A stretch of DNA of 20,171 nucleotides. Source: Chlorobiota bacterium (GTDB lineage Bacteria; Bacteroidota; Bacteroidia; Flavobacteriales; Flavobacteriaceae). Shown here piece after piece: positions 9,260 through 16,792 of the stretch. The DNA lies in NCBI GenBank assembly GCA_013151975.1, contig JAADHG010000172.1, positions 1 through 20,171 on the forward strand, written 5' to 3'. How positions within the stretch are numbered: position 1 is the stretch's first letter; each line of letters opens with the position of its first letter. The position numbers and the translations under genes were made by a program. The notes under the pieces were generated by a model. That model did no database searches, was not told where the DNA came from, and saw nothing but the letters and a program-made list of their open reading frames with translations.

Positions 9260-10492
9260 TTAAGATTTATATTCAATTTTTTCGTCTTTAAAGAAAATAG
9301 CGAAAAGCAGCATTACTCCAAATGCAAAAACTGTTGGAAACATCCAGATATCCTGCCAACTATGCGTGCCTTCTGATAGTAAATATTTATCAGAAATTTG
9401 TCCTGCAACCCAGAATCCAATTAACATGCCTATACCATAAGTTGCCAATGTAATGAGTCCTTGAGCAGCGCTTTTAAACTTTTCTCCTGCTTTAGAATCT
9501 GTATAAATCTGTCCAGACACAAAAAAGAAATCATAACATATTCCATGTAGTAAAATTCCAAGTACTAACATAAAAAATAAATCTCCTGCGTCTCCAAAGG
9601 CAAAAAGCAAATAGCGTATTCCCCAAGCTAGCATCCCAAATAAAATAGTCTTTTTTAAACCGTACTTCTTAAAGAAAAAAGGCAAAAGTAACATGAACAA
9701 TACTTCAGAAATTTGACCTAAAGATGCCCAAGATGTTGAATTTTCAATCTTCATTTCAGTTAAAAAAAGACTAATATTTTGATAATAAAATGCTAATGGG
9801 ATACAGATTAAAATAGAGGATATGAAAAAGATAAAGAAATTTTTGTCTTTTAATAATTTTAAAGCATCTAAGCCAAGAATATCCGTAATTCTTACTTTTT
9901 CATTTTTATTAATACTTGGAGGAGTTTTTGGTAAAGTAAAACTAAATACACCCATAATTGCAGACGCTATGGCAACCATAAAAAATGTATTCGACAACAT
10001 TCCTTGTCCAATATTTTCAATGGAATCCCACTTAAATACAAGGCTAATTACCCAGCCCGCTAAAATCCATCCAATCGTTCCAAAAACACGAACCATAGGA
10101 AATTGTTTTGTAGGATTATTCATTTGATTAAAAGACACTGAGTTTACCAATGCTAAGGTTGGCATATAGGCAATCATATAGCCTAATACGTAAGGGTAAA
10201 AAGCATTAAAATCTGTAATTTGCGACATTTGATACATTAAAATAGCACCTACCAAATGTAAAACACCTAGTATTTTTTCAGCATTAAAATATCTATCTGC
10301 AATTAATCCAATAATAAAAGGCGCAATAATAGCACCCCAAGACTGTGTAGAATATGCCATTGCTGTTTCTGCACCAGAAGCATTTAAATTGTTTCCTAGA
10401 AAAGAGCTTAAAGTTAAAAACCAACCACCCCAAATAAAAAATTCGAGAAACATCATTAAGGACAATTGAAACTGTATTTTAGTTTTCATCAA
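9260..10492 (-). CDS. MFS permease, nucleoside:H+ symporter-like (NupG type)
   Basis: This 410-residue inner-membrane permease has about 12 hydrophobic segments. The start FQLSLMMFLEFFIWGGWFLT, followed by a WGAIIAPFIIGLIADRYFN loop, marks the Nuc_H_symport branch of the major facilitator superfamily. In Bacteroidota and Planctomycetota such proteins often lie among Gfo/Idh, TIM-barrel and DUF1080 genes, so a sugar or keto-sugar cargo is more likely here than a nucleoside; that is inference from context. Two adjacent ATG codons (10492 and 10489) can serve as start. The gene begins 13 nt after the TIM-barrel lipoprotein stop. Confidence 0.87.
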   Translation of the reverse strand: MMKTKIQFQLSLMMFLEFFIWGGWFLTLSSFLGNNLNASGAETAMAYSTQSWGAIIAPFIIGLIADRYFNAEKILGVLHLVGAILMYQMSQITDFNAFYPYVLGYMIAYMPTLALVNSVSFNQMNNPTKQFPMVRVFGTIGWILAGWVISLVFKWDSIENIGQGMLSNTFFMVAIASAIMGVFSFTLPKTPPSINKNEKVRITDILGLDALKLLKDKNFFIFFISSILICIPLAFYYQNISLFLTEMKIENSTSWASLGQISEVLFMLLLPFFFKKYGLKKTILFGMLAWGIRYLLFAFGDAGDLFFMLVLGILLHGICYDFFFVSGQIYTDSKAGEKFKSAAQGLITLATYGIGMLIGFWVAGQISDKYLLSEGTHSWQDIWMFPTVFAFGVMLLFAIFFKDEKIEYKS

Positions 10493-10505
10493 TACATATC
10501 ATTAG

Positions 10506-11507
10506 TTAGTTTAATTTTTTAGCAGTATTAAGTAGCAATTCTTTAGTTGCAATAATACCATCTTCTTCATTTAGTCTATTACCTTCATATTCTACACCAA
10601 TAAAGCCCGTATAACCAGCATCTTTTACAATTTGTAGCATTCTTAAATAATCTATAGTTGTTTCATTTCCGTTTTGGTCAAAGTCATAGGACTTGGCGCT
10701 AACAGCCTTGGCAGCAGGCATCATTTCTGCTACTCCTTTGTATTTGTCGTATTCTTCAATACATTTTGTATTCCAACGCTCACCACCTTCACGTTTTAAG
10801 CAAAAATTTCCAAAATCAGGTAGAACTCCACAGTTTGACATGTTAACCTTATTTATTACTTGAATTAGATAAGGGGTATTTGATGATAAATAACCATGGT
10901 TTTCAACAATAATATCTATACTTTTTTCTTTAGCATAAGTAGCTAATTGTTTAAGACTTTTAACAGAGTTTTCCATCCATATTTTAGGGTTGTCGCTTCC
11001 AAACAAATTAACGCGTATATAGTAACAGCCTAAGAAATGGCCTGCATCAATCCATTTTTTATGATTCTCAACAGCTCTCATTCTTTTTTCTTCATCTGGT
11101 GAAGAAAGGTCTCCTTCATTGTCAACCATAATCCCAAGATTTCTTAAACCATACTTTTCACTTTTCATTTTAAGCGTATCTAATAGGTTTTGCATAGCAA
11201 CTTTTGGATTATCTCCTTTTGTTAAGTAATTTGAATACAACTGACTTACATATTCAAGACCTTCAAAACCCATTTCCTTTGCCTTTTGTGCAAAATCTAA
11301 CGAACTCATTTCCCCATTTCTTATATGTTTATTGAAAGACCATTGCGCTAGAGATAATTTAAAAAATGGTATTTCTTCCTGAACTGATTCCTTGGGAACT
11401 ACAACTTCTTCTTTTTTATCTTTATCTGATTTACAAGAAATGAATCCAATAATAAAAAGTGTTAACACTAAAATTTTCAGATTTTTAAATACGAAATAAT
11501 ATTTCAT
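10506..11507 (-). CDS. TIM-barrel (xylose isomerase-like) sugar isomerase/epimerase lipoprotein
   Basis: First gene of the keto-sugar operon. I chose the ATG at 11507 over the one at 11555 because it places a clean lipoprotein signal (MKYYFVFKNLKILVLTLFII, lipobox FISC, lipid-bearing Cys25) at the N-terminus, giving 333 residues. After a Lys/Glu-rich linker the AP-endonuclease-2 type barrel starts with LSLAQWSFNKHI. Likely metal ligands are Glu202 (VENHG), Asp231 (LPDFGNF) and Glu306 (VEYEG). The usual His of an HxKD strand is replaced by VSAKSYDFD, a variation I associate with the lipoprotein subgroup. An envelope location suggests it works on oxidised sugars before import. Function is from family and context; reaction and substrate are unknown. 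Confidence 0.85.
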   Translation of the reverse strand: MKYYFVFKNLKILVLTLFIIGFISCKSDKDKKEEVVVPKESVQEEIPFFKLSLAQWSFNKHIRNGEMSSLDFAQKAKEMGFEGLEYVSQLYSNYLTKGDNPKVAMQNLLDTLKMKSEKYGLRNLGIMVDNEGDLSSPDEEKRMRAVENHKKWIDAGHFLGCYYIRVNLFGSDNPKIWMENSVKSLKQLATYAKEKSIDIIVENHGYLSSNTPYLIQVINKVNMSNCGVLPDFGNFCLKREGGERWNTKCIEEYDKYKGVAEMMPAAKAVSAKSYDFDQNGNETTIDYLRMLQIVKDAGYTGFIGVEYEGNRLNEEDGIIATKELLLNTAKKLN

Positions 11508-11578
11508 TCTACTTAGATTTAACATGAATTGAAGAAGGTGAATATAAATAATCAAACAACGAATCTTGTTTATTTTTA

Positions 11579-11599
11579 TTCACTGAAAAAAATTGAACA
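11579..11599. promoter_or_regulatory. Candidate AraC-type operator, site 1
   Basis: A 21-bp element (TTCACTGA, an A-run, then TGAACA) lies 72-92 nt upstream of the TIM-barrel lipoprotein start. It matches site 2 at 12653-12673 in 20 of 21 positions, and weaker similarity continues for about 15 nt on the left. On the minus strand TTCA occurs twice at a 10-nt spacing, the direct-repeat geometry typical of AraC-family binding sites. The role is inferred. Confidence 0.5.
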
Positions 11600-11637
11600 G
11601 AAAATGATTTTAACAACAGGCAAAGCAATTCATCAAT

Positions 11638-12687
11638 TTATGAGATTAATATGTTTTTCTGACGATACTCTAAAGGTGTGCATTTTTCATGTTTTTTAAA
11701 TACTGTTGAAAAGTACTGACTTGTAGAAAAACCACAGCTAAATGCAACTTCAGCAACACTTAAATGGTCATTGCTTTTTAAAATATTTTTTGATAATTCT
11801 AATCTTTTCATCGTTAAATAACGCATAGGTGTAAGATTAGTCAATCTTTTACAATGATGTGTAAATCTAGTTAAACCAACTCCTGCAGATTGTGCCATTT
11901 TATCTATGGTCCATGCTTCAGAAATATTTTTTTCCAGTTCTTTTAAAAACAATTTAACACTACGAGAACTATCTGTTAGTTGCTCATTAAGTTCTACTTC
12001 TTCCGCGTTTAATAAATCTAGTAATAGAATTAAAAGATTATTGATTAATAATCTAATTTTTGAAGAATTACTTCCGCTATTATCTGAATCTACAACCTTT
12101 CCAATACGTTGAAAACAATCACGAATTCGTTTATCGGCTTTCCAAAGCACTTTTTCATTTTGCCTTAATATAGTGGTAAGTCTATCAAGGTCTTTTGATG
12201 CTAAAATAATCCAATCTGGCCACACCCAATTTTGATGAGGTCTTCTTACATTTAAATCTAAAATTACCCAATAAAATTTCCCCACACCAATAAAAGGATT
12301 TCCAACTTTATGAGCTTCCCAGGGACGAGTAATTGTTAAACAATTGGGGAATAGTTCCATTTCTGTGTTTTCTTGTGAATAAGGCATAAACCCTGACTCT
12401 AAAAAATGAATTTCAATACCTTCATTTCTATGCCAATCTAATCCCCAATCTTGAGATTCATTAGCATCCCAGTAACCTATGCTATTTAATCCAATAGTAT
12501 CTTCGGTTAATCGCTCTCCGGGATAAGTGTATCTAGCTAAAGCTTTAAATTTTAATTTTTTTCTATTAACTGCATCAACTAGAGGTAAACACGTATCTGC
12601 ATGATAGACAATTCCGTCAGCTTCAAAGGGCGTGATTTTTTGTATATTTATCTTCACTGAAAAAAAATGAACATTATTATTATGCAA
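11638..12687 (-). CDS. AraC-family transcriptional regulator
   Basis: This 349-residue regulator probably responds to the locus sugar. The N-terminal part (to about residue 240) looks like a cupin-type ligand domain, with RTPY-like effector features such as GIEIHFLESGFMPYS and PNCLTITRPWEAHKVG. The C-terminal part from about residue 245 holds the two helix-turn-helix motifs: WTIDKMAQSAGVGLTRFTHH, then LSVAEVAFSCGFSTSQYFST followed by FKKHEKCTPLEYR. It is transcribed divergently from the GMC operon with only 49 nt between the start codons, and it precedes the minus-strand sugar operon. A GTG at 12657 is an alternative start (MKINIQKITPFE); that choice would put the repeated operator-like element at 12653-12673 over the start codon instead of inside the coding region. 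Confidence 0.9.
   Translation of the reverse strand: MHNNNVHFFSVKINIQKITPFEADGIVYHADTCLPLVDAVNRKKLKFKALARYTYPGERLTEDTIGLNSIGYWDANESQDWGLDWHRNEGIEIHFLESGFMPYSQENTEMELFPNCLTITRPWEAHKVGNPFIGVGKFYWVILDLNVRRPHQNWVWPDWIILASKDLDRLTTILRQNEKVLWKADKRIRDCFQRIGKVVDSDNSGSNSSKIRLLINNLLILLLDLLNAEEVELNEQLTDSSRSVKLFLKELEKNISEAWTIDKMAQSAGVGLTRFTHHCKRLTNLTPMRYLTMKRLELSKNILKSNDHLSVAEVAFSCGFSTSQYFSTVFKKHEKCTPLEYRQKNILIS
12653..12673. promoter_or_regulatory. Candidate AraC-type operator, site 2
   Basis: This is the second copy of the 21-bp element, in the same orientation as site 1, 64-84 nt before the first GMC gene. It overlaps the first codons of the AraC gene if the ATG at 12687 is used. Its position suits both autoregulation and control of the divergent dehydrogenase operon. 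Binding is inferred from repetition and location alone. Confidence 0.5.
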
Positions 12688-12736
12688 ATTAATTAATTTG
12701 GCAAGAAATGAAAGAATTTATCAAAAATATTATCTA

Positions 12737-14446
12737 ATGAACAATAACTATTTAAATGCCATAGATGAAGAATATGATGCTATCGTTGTGGGCACAGGAA
12801 TCTCAGGAGGATGGGCAGCTAAAGAACTTTGCGAAAATGGATTAAAAACTCTTGTTCTTGAACGCGGTAGAATGATTAAACATGGAGAGTATCCTACAGC
12901 AACGCTTGATCCTTGGGATTTACCTAATGGTGGAGTAGCATCACGAGAAACTAGAGAGCGCAAACCAAAGCAACATCGCACAGGTTATGTTACTTCTGAA
13001 GCACATCAGCATTTTTTTGTAGACGATTTAAAGCATCCTTATAATGAAGACCGTCGTTTTGATTGGATAAGAGGGTATCATGTTGGTGGTCGTTCTTTAA
13101 CTTGGGGTAGACAAAGTTATAGATTAAGTGATATTGATTTTAGCGCCAATAAAAAAGAAGGTATTGCTATAGATTGGCCAGTTAGATATAAAGATATTGA
13201 ACCTTGGTATGACCATGTAGAAGAGTTTATTGGTGTTAGCGGTGAAAATTTAGGTTTAAAACAGCTTCCAGACCAGAAGTTATTAAAACCCATGAACTTG
13301 AATTGTGTTGAAGAACACTTAAAAAGTTCTATTTCAGAAAATTTTGATGACAGACTACTTACTATTGGTAGAACAGCACATATAACTGAAGGTACAAAAG
13401 AAGGATTGGGTAGAACTGAATGTCAATATAGAAATAGATGTATGAGAGGTTGTCCGTTCGGAGCGTATTTTAGCAGTAATTCATCCACACTTCCTATGGC
13501 AGAAGCTACAGGAAATATGACCTTAAGACCAAATTCTATTGTTCACGAGGTGATTTATGATGAACAATTAGGAAAAGCAACTGGTGTAAGGGTAATTGAT
13601 ACTGAAACCAAAGAAGTTATAATATTTAAAGCAAAAGTAATTTTCTTATGTGCCTCAGCAATTGCTTCTGCTTCTATATTACTACAATCAAAGTCTAACA
13701 GATTCCCTAATGGATTAGGAAATGATAGTGGTGAGCTTGGTCATAATATCATGGACCACCATTTTCATGTAGGTGCTGTAGCAAAGGCTAAAGGGTTTGA
13801 TGATAAATATACCAAAGGACGAAGAGCTAATGGAATATATATACCAAGATTTAGAAACTTAGGAGGAGAGACTAATCAAAAAGATTTTTTAAGAGGTTAT
13901 GGCTATCAAGGTGGAGCAGGTAGAGGAAGTTCGTCTGAATTAGTAGCTGAATTAAAATATGGAGAAGAATTAAAAGAAGCCATATTAAAACCAGGAGAAT
14001 GGCGTATTAATTTATTAGCATTTGGTGAAACGCTTCCAGATCATAAAAATAGAATGTATCTAGACTACGACAAAAAAGATGAATGGGGACTACCAATAAT
14101 AACTTTTGATGCAGACTTTGGAGACAATGAAATGGCTATGCGAAAAGACATGCAAGAACAAGCCGTGAGAATGTTAGAAGCTGCTGGATTTACAGATATT
14201 AAAGGGTATGATAATGCTGAAGGAAGAGCCATGGGATTAGGAATTCACGAAATGGGAACTGCTCGTATGGGAAGAGATCCTAAAACCTCTGTTTTAAATG
14301 CAAACAATCAAATCCATACTTGTAAAAACGTTTATGTTACAGATGGTGCATTTATGACCTCTGCAGGTTGTCAAAATCCGTCGCTTTCCTATATGGCATT
14401 TACAGCAAGAGCGGCTAATCATGCTGCAAAAGAATTTAAAAGTTGA
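12737..14446 (+). CDS. GMC oxidoreductase, dehydrogenase large subunit (copy 1)
   Basis: This FAD-dependent sugar dehydrogenase subunit probably oxidises a glycoside hydroxyl (C3 in the proposed pathway). I chose the ATG at 12737, not the upstream one at 12698, because it gives 569 residues and an N-terminus (MNNNYLNAIDEEYDAIVVG) collinear with the adjacent paralogue. The FAD-binding turn is GTGISGG from Gly19. A CX5CX3C cluster (Cys229, Cys235, Cys239, in CQYRNRCMRGC) has the spacing I recall for the [3Fe-4S] ligands of Burkholderia FAD-glucose dehydrogenase. Catalytic-site candidates are His504 (HEMGTARMG) and Asn547 (QNPSL). There is no signal peptide, so export would rely on the Tat-bearing small subunit encoded downstream. 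It heads the plus-strand operon, with a 16-nt gap to copy 2. Confidence 0.92.
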   Translation: MNNNYLNAIDEEYDAIVVGTGISGGWAAKELCENGLKTLVLERGRMIKHGEYPTATLDPWDLPNGGVASRETRERKPKQHRTGYVTSEAHQHFFVDDLKHPYNEDRRFDWIRGYHVGGRSLTWGRQSYRLSDIDFSANKKEGIAIDWPVRYKDIEPWYDHVEEFIGVSGENLGLKQLPDQKLLKPMNLNCVEEHLKSSISENFDDRLLTIGRTAHITEGTKEGLGRTECQYRNRCMRGCPFGAYFSSNSSTLPMAEATGNMTLRPNSIVHEVIYDEQLGKATGVRVIDTETKEVIIFKAKVIFLCASAIASASILLQSKSNRFPNGLGNDSGELGHNIMDHHFHVGAVAKAKGFDDKYTKGRRANGIYIPRFRNLGGETNQKDFLRGYGYQGGAGRGSSSELVAELKYGEELKEAILKPGEWRINLLAFGETLPDHKNRMYLDYDKKDEWGLPIITFDADFGDNEMAMRKDMQEQAVRMLEAAGFTDIKGYDNAEGRAMGLGIHEMGTARMGRDPKTSVLNANNQIHTCKNVYVTDGAFMTSAGCQNPSLSYMAFTARAANHAAKEFKS

Positions 14447-14462
14447 ACATTATTAGTTTATA

Positions 14463-16172
14463 ATGAGTAATAAATATTTAAATGTAATAGAAGAATATGA
14501 TGCAATAGTTGTAGGCACTGGAATCTCTGGTGGATGGGCAGCTAAAGAACTTTGTGAAAACGGACTAAAAACCCTTGTTCTTGAACGAGGTAGAATGATT
14601 AAACATGGAGAGTATCCAACAGCAGATTTAGATCCATGGGACTTACCAAATGGTGGAGAGCCTTCACGTAAAACTAGAGAACATAAACCTAAGCAACATC
14701 GTACTGGCTTTGTTACCACTGAAGCAAGACAGCACTTTTTTGTAGATGATTTAAAACACCCGTATAACGAAGATCGACGTTTTGATTGGATTAGAGGGTA
14801 TCATGTTGGAGGTCGTTCTTTAACTTGGGGAAGACATAGTTACAGATTAAGTGATATAGATTTTGAAGCTAATAAAAAAGAAGGAATTGCCATAGATTGG
14901 CCAGTAAGGTATAAAGATATTGAGCCTTGGTATAGTCATGTTGAAGAGTATATTGGTGTTTGCGGAGAGAATTTAGGCTTAAAGCAACTTCCTGATCAGA
15001 AATTATTAAAACCAATGAATTTAAATTGTGTTGAAGAACATTTTAAAAGTAAGGTTGCTGAAAATCTAGACAACAGAGCTATTACCGTTGGAAGGGTTGC
15101 ACATATAACCGAAGGCACAAAACCCGGGTTAGGGAGAACAGAATGCCAATACAGAGATAGATGTATGAGAGGTTGCCCTTTTGGAGCCTATTTTAGTAGT
15201 AACTCATCTACCCTTCCTGCTGCTGAAGCGACAGGTAATATGACCTTAAGACCAAATTCTATTGCTTATGAAGTGGTTTATGATGAAAAAACAGGTAAAG
15301 CTAGTGGTGTAAAAATAATTGATGCAGAAACGAAGGAACTTATTGAGTTTAAAGCTAAAGTAATTTTCTTATGTGCTTCGTCTGTTGCTTCGGCTTCTAT
15401 TTTATTGCAATCAAAGTCTAATCGGTTTCCTAATGGATTAGGCAATGATAGTGGAGAACTAGGACACAATCTAATGGATCATCATTTTAGAGTTGGAGCA
15501 TCAGGTACAGCAGTAGGTTTTGAAGATAAGTATTATAAAGGGAGACGTCCTAATGGCGTTTACATTCCAAGATTTAGAAACCTTGGAGGTGATACTAACA
15601 AGAAAGAATTCTTAAGAGGTTACGGTTATGAGGGAGGAGCTGGAAGAGGCAGCTTGTCTGAAATAGTTAGTGAACTTAAATATGGAAAAGACCTTAAAGA
15701 AGCAATTTTAAAACCTGGAGAATGGCGTATGGGTATTACTGCATTTGGAGAAACACTTCCAAATCATAAAAATAGAATGTATTTAGATTACAATAAAAAA
15801 GATGAATGGGGTTTGCCTACAGTAACATTTGATGCTAATTTTGGAGAAAACGAATTGGCAATGCGCAAAGACATGAAGGAACAAGCTGTTAAAATGTTAG
15901 AAGCAGGTGGATTCAAAAATATTCAACCTTATGACGATATTGGAGGTATGGGACTGGGCATACATGAAATGGGCACTGCTCGTATGGGAAGAGATCCAAA
16001 AACCTCAGTTTTAAACAAACACAATCAAGTACATGCCTGTAAAAATGTTTATGTTACAGATGGTGCATTTATGACATCTTCTGCATGTCAAAATCCATCG
16101 CTTTCCTATATGGCATTTACTGCAAGAGCGGCTAATCATGCTGCAAAAGAATTAAAAAAAGAAAGAACTTAA
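14463..16172 (+). CDS. GMC oxidoreductase, dehydrogenase large subunit (copy 2)
   Basis: This tandem paralogue of the preceding gene also has 569 residues and shares, by eye, roughly four of five residues along its full length. It retains the FAD turn (GTGISGG from Gly18), the CX5CX3C cluster (Cys228, Cys234, Cys238) and His501 with the downstream QNPSL motif, so both copies appear functional. Differences concentrate around residues 205-220, 345-365 and 395-425, where substrate or partner contacts may vary. Most silent positions differ from copy 1, so this is not a recent or artefactual duplication, although the 3' ends are nearly identical. The small-subunit gene begins 10 nt downstream, pointing to an operon in which two alternative large subunits share one partner. 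Confidence 0.92.
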   Translation: MSNKYLNVIEEYDAIVVGTGISGGWAAKELCENGLKTLVLERGRMIKHGEYPTADLDPWDLPNGGEPSRKTREHKPKQHRTGFVTTEARQHFFVDDLKHPYNEDRRFDWIRGYHVGGRSLTWGRHSYRLSDIDFEANKKEGIAIDWPVRYKDIEPWYSHVEEYIGVCGENLGLKQLPDQKLLKPMNLNCVEEHFKSKVAENLDNRAITVGRVAHITEGTKPGLGRTECQYRDRCMRGCPFGAYFSSNSSTLPAAEATGNMTLRPNSIAYEVVYDEKTGKASGVKIIDAETKELIEFKAKVIFLCASSVASASILLQSKSNRFPNGLGNDSGELGHNLMDHHFRVGASGTAVGFEDKYYKGRRPNGVYIPRFRNLGGDTNKKEFLRGYGYEGGAGRGSLSEIVSELKYGKDLKEAILKPGEWRMGITAFGETLPNHKNRMYLDYNKKDEWGLPTVTFDANFGENELAMRKDMKEQAVKMLEAGGFKNIQPYDDIGGMGLGIHEMGTARMGRDPKTSVLNKHNQVHACKNVYVTDGAFMTSSACQNPSLSYMAFTARAANHAAKELKKERT

Positions 16173-16182
16173 ATAATACATC

Positions 16183-16770
16183 ATGAAAAGAAGAGAAGTA
16201 ATAAAAAAAATGGGTCTTACAACTGGATTCATTTTAGCATCACCATCAATTGTTAGTTTATTACAAAGTTGTACTAGCGAATCTGAGCAATGGATTCCTC
16301 AATTTTTTTCTGAAGAACAAGGTGTTGTTCTTAAAAATATTGTTGATGTATTTTTGCCTAAAACGGATATCCCATCAGCATCAGAAGTTAATGTGCCACA
16401 GTTTATTGATACTTATATTAATGAAGTCATGGATATAAAAGATCAAGATAAAATTAAAGTAGCTTTTGAAAGCCTATCAGCTCTAATTAGAACCAATTAT
16501 AACGAAAATATAAGTAAGGTTACAGAAGAGAACTATAAAGATCTTCTAGATAAGCACATGCTTATAGTATTAAAAGACCAACCACCAAAACTAGAAACAG
16601 AACCAATGACTATTTCTGAATTGCTGAATAGTATGAAGTGGATGACCATTAATGCTTATAAAATAAGTGAAACTATTGGTGAAACTGTTTTAGCATACGA
16701 TCCTTACCCTGCAGCTTATTATTGTGGTGATTTAAATGAGTTAACAGGAGGTAAAGCATGGTCTTTATAA
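16183..16770 (+). CDS. Gluconate 2-dehydrogenase subunit 3 family protein with Tat signal
   Basis: This 195-residue small subunit is of the type that accompanies GMC dehydrogenases. The N-terminus MKRREVIKKMGLTTGFILA has the twin Arg (3-4) and a modest hydrophobic stretch expected of a Tat signal. LLQSC places a possible lipid-modified Cys at residue 30, so it may be a Tat lipoprotein anchored in the envelope. The mature part shows the family pattern VLKNIVDVFLPKTDIPSASE and the characteristic C-terminal SETIGETVLAYDPYPAAYY. In known FAD-glucose dehydrogenases this subunit is a hitchhiking chaperone that carries the signal-less catalytic subunit across the membrane. It has no CXXCH motif, so it is not the electron-carrying cytochrome. 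Confidence 0.88.
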   Translation: MKRREVIKKMGLTTGFILASPSIVSLLQSCTSESEQWIPQFFSEEQGVVLKNIVDVFLPKTDIPSASEVNVPQFIDTYINEVMDIKDQDKIKVAFESLSALIRTNYNENISKVTEENYKDLLDKHMLIVLKDQPPKLETEPMTISELLNSMKWMTINAYKISETIGETVLAYDPYPAAYYCGDLNELTGGKAWSL

Positions 16771-16792
16771 TTTTGCAGTTAGATAGTGATAC

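Noticed and set aside
12698..12736. Upstream ATG at 12698 as start of the first GMC gene
   Set aside because: The extra 13 residues have no counterpart in the paralogue and are not a signal peptide; the ATG at 12737 gives equal length and alignment.
12688..12736. TTAATTTG in the AraC-GMC gap as a -7 promoter box
   Set aside because: It misses the invariant A of TAnnTTTG and has no TTTG at the -33 distance, so I could not support it.
12737..16172. Tandem GMC genes as an assembly duplication
   Set aside because: The two copies differ at most silent sites and at many residues, and both have intact frames, so they are true paralogues.
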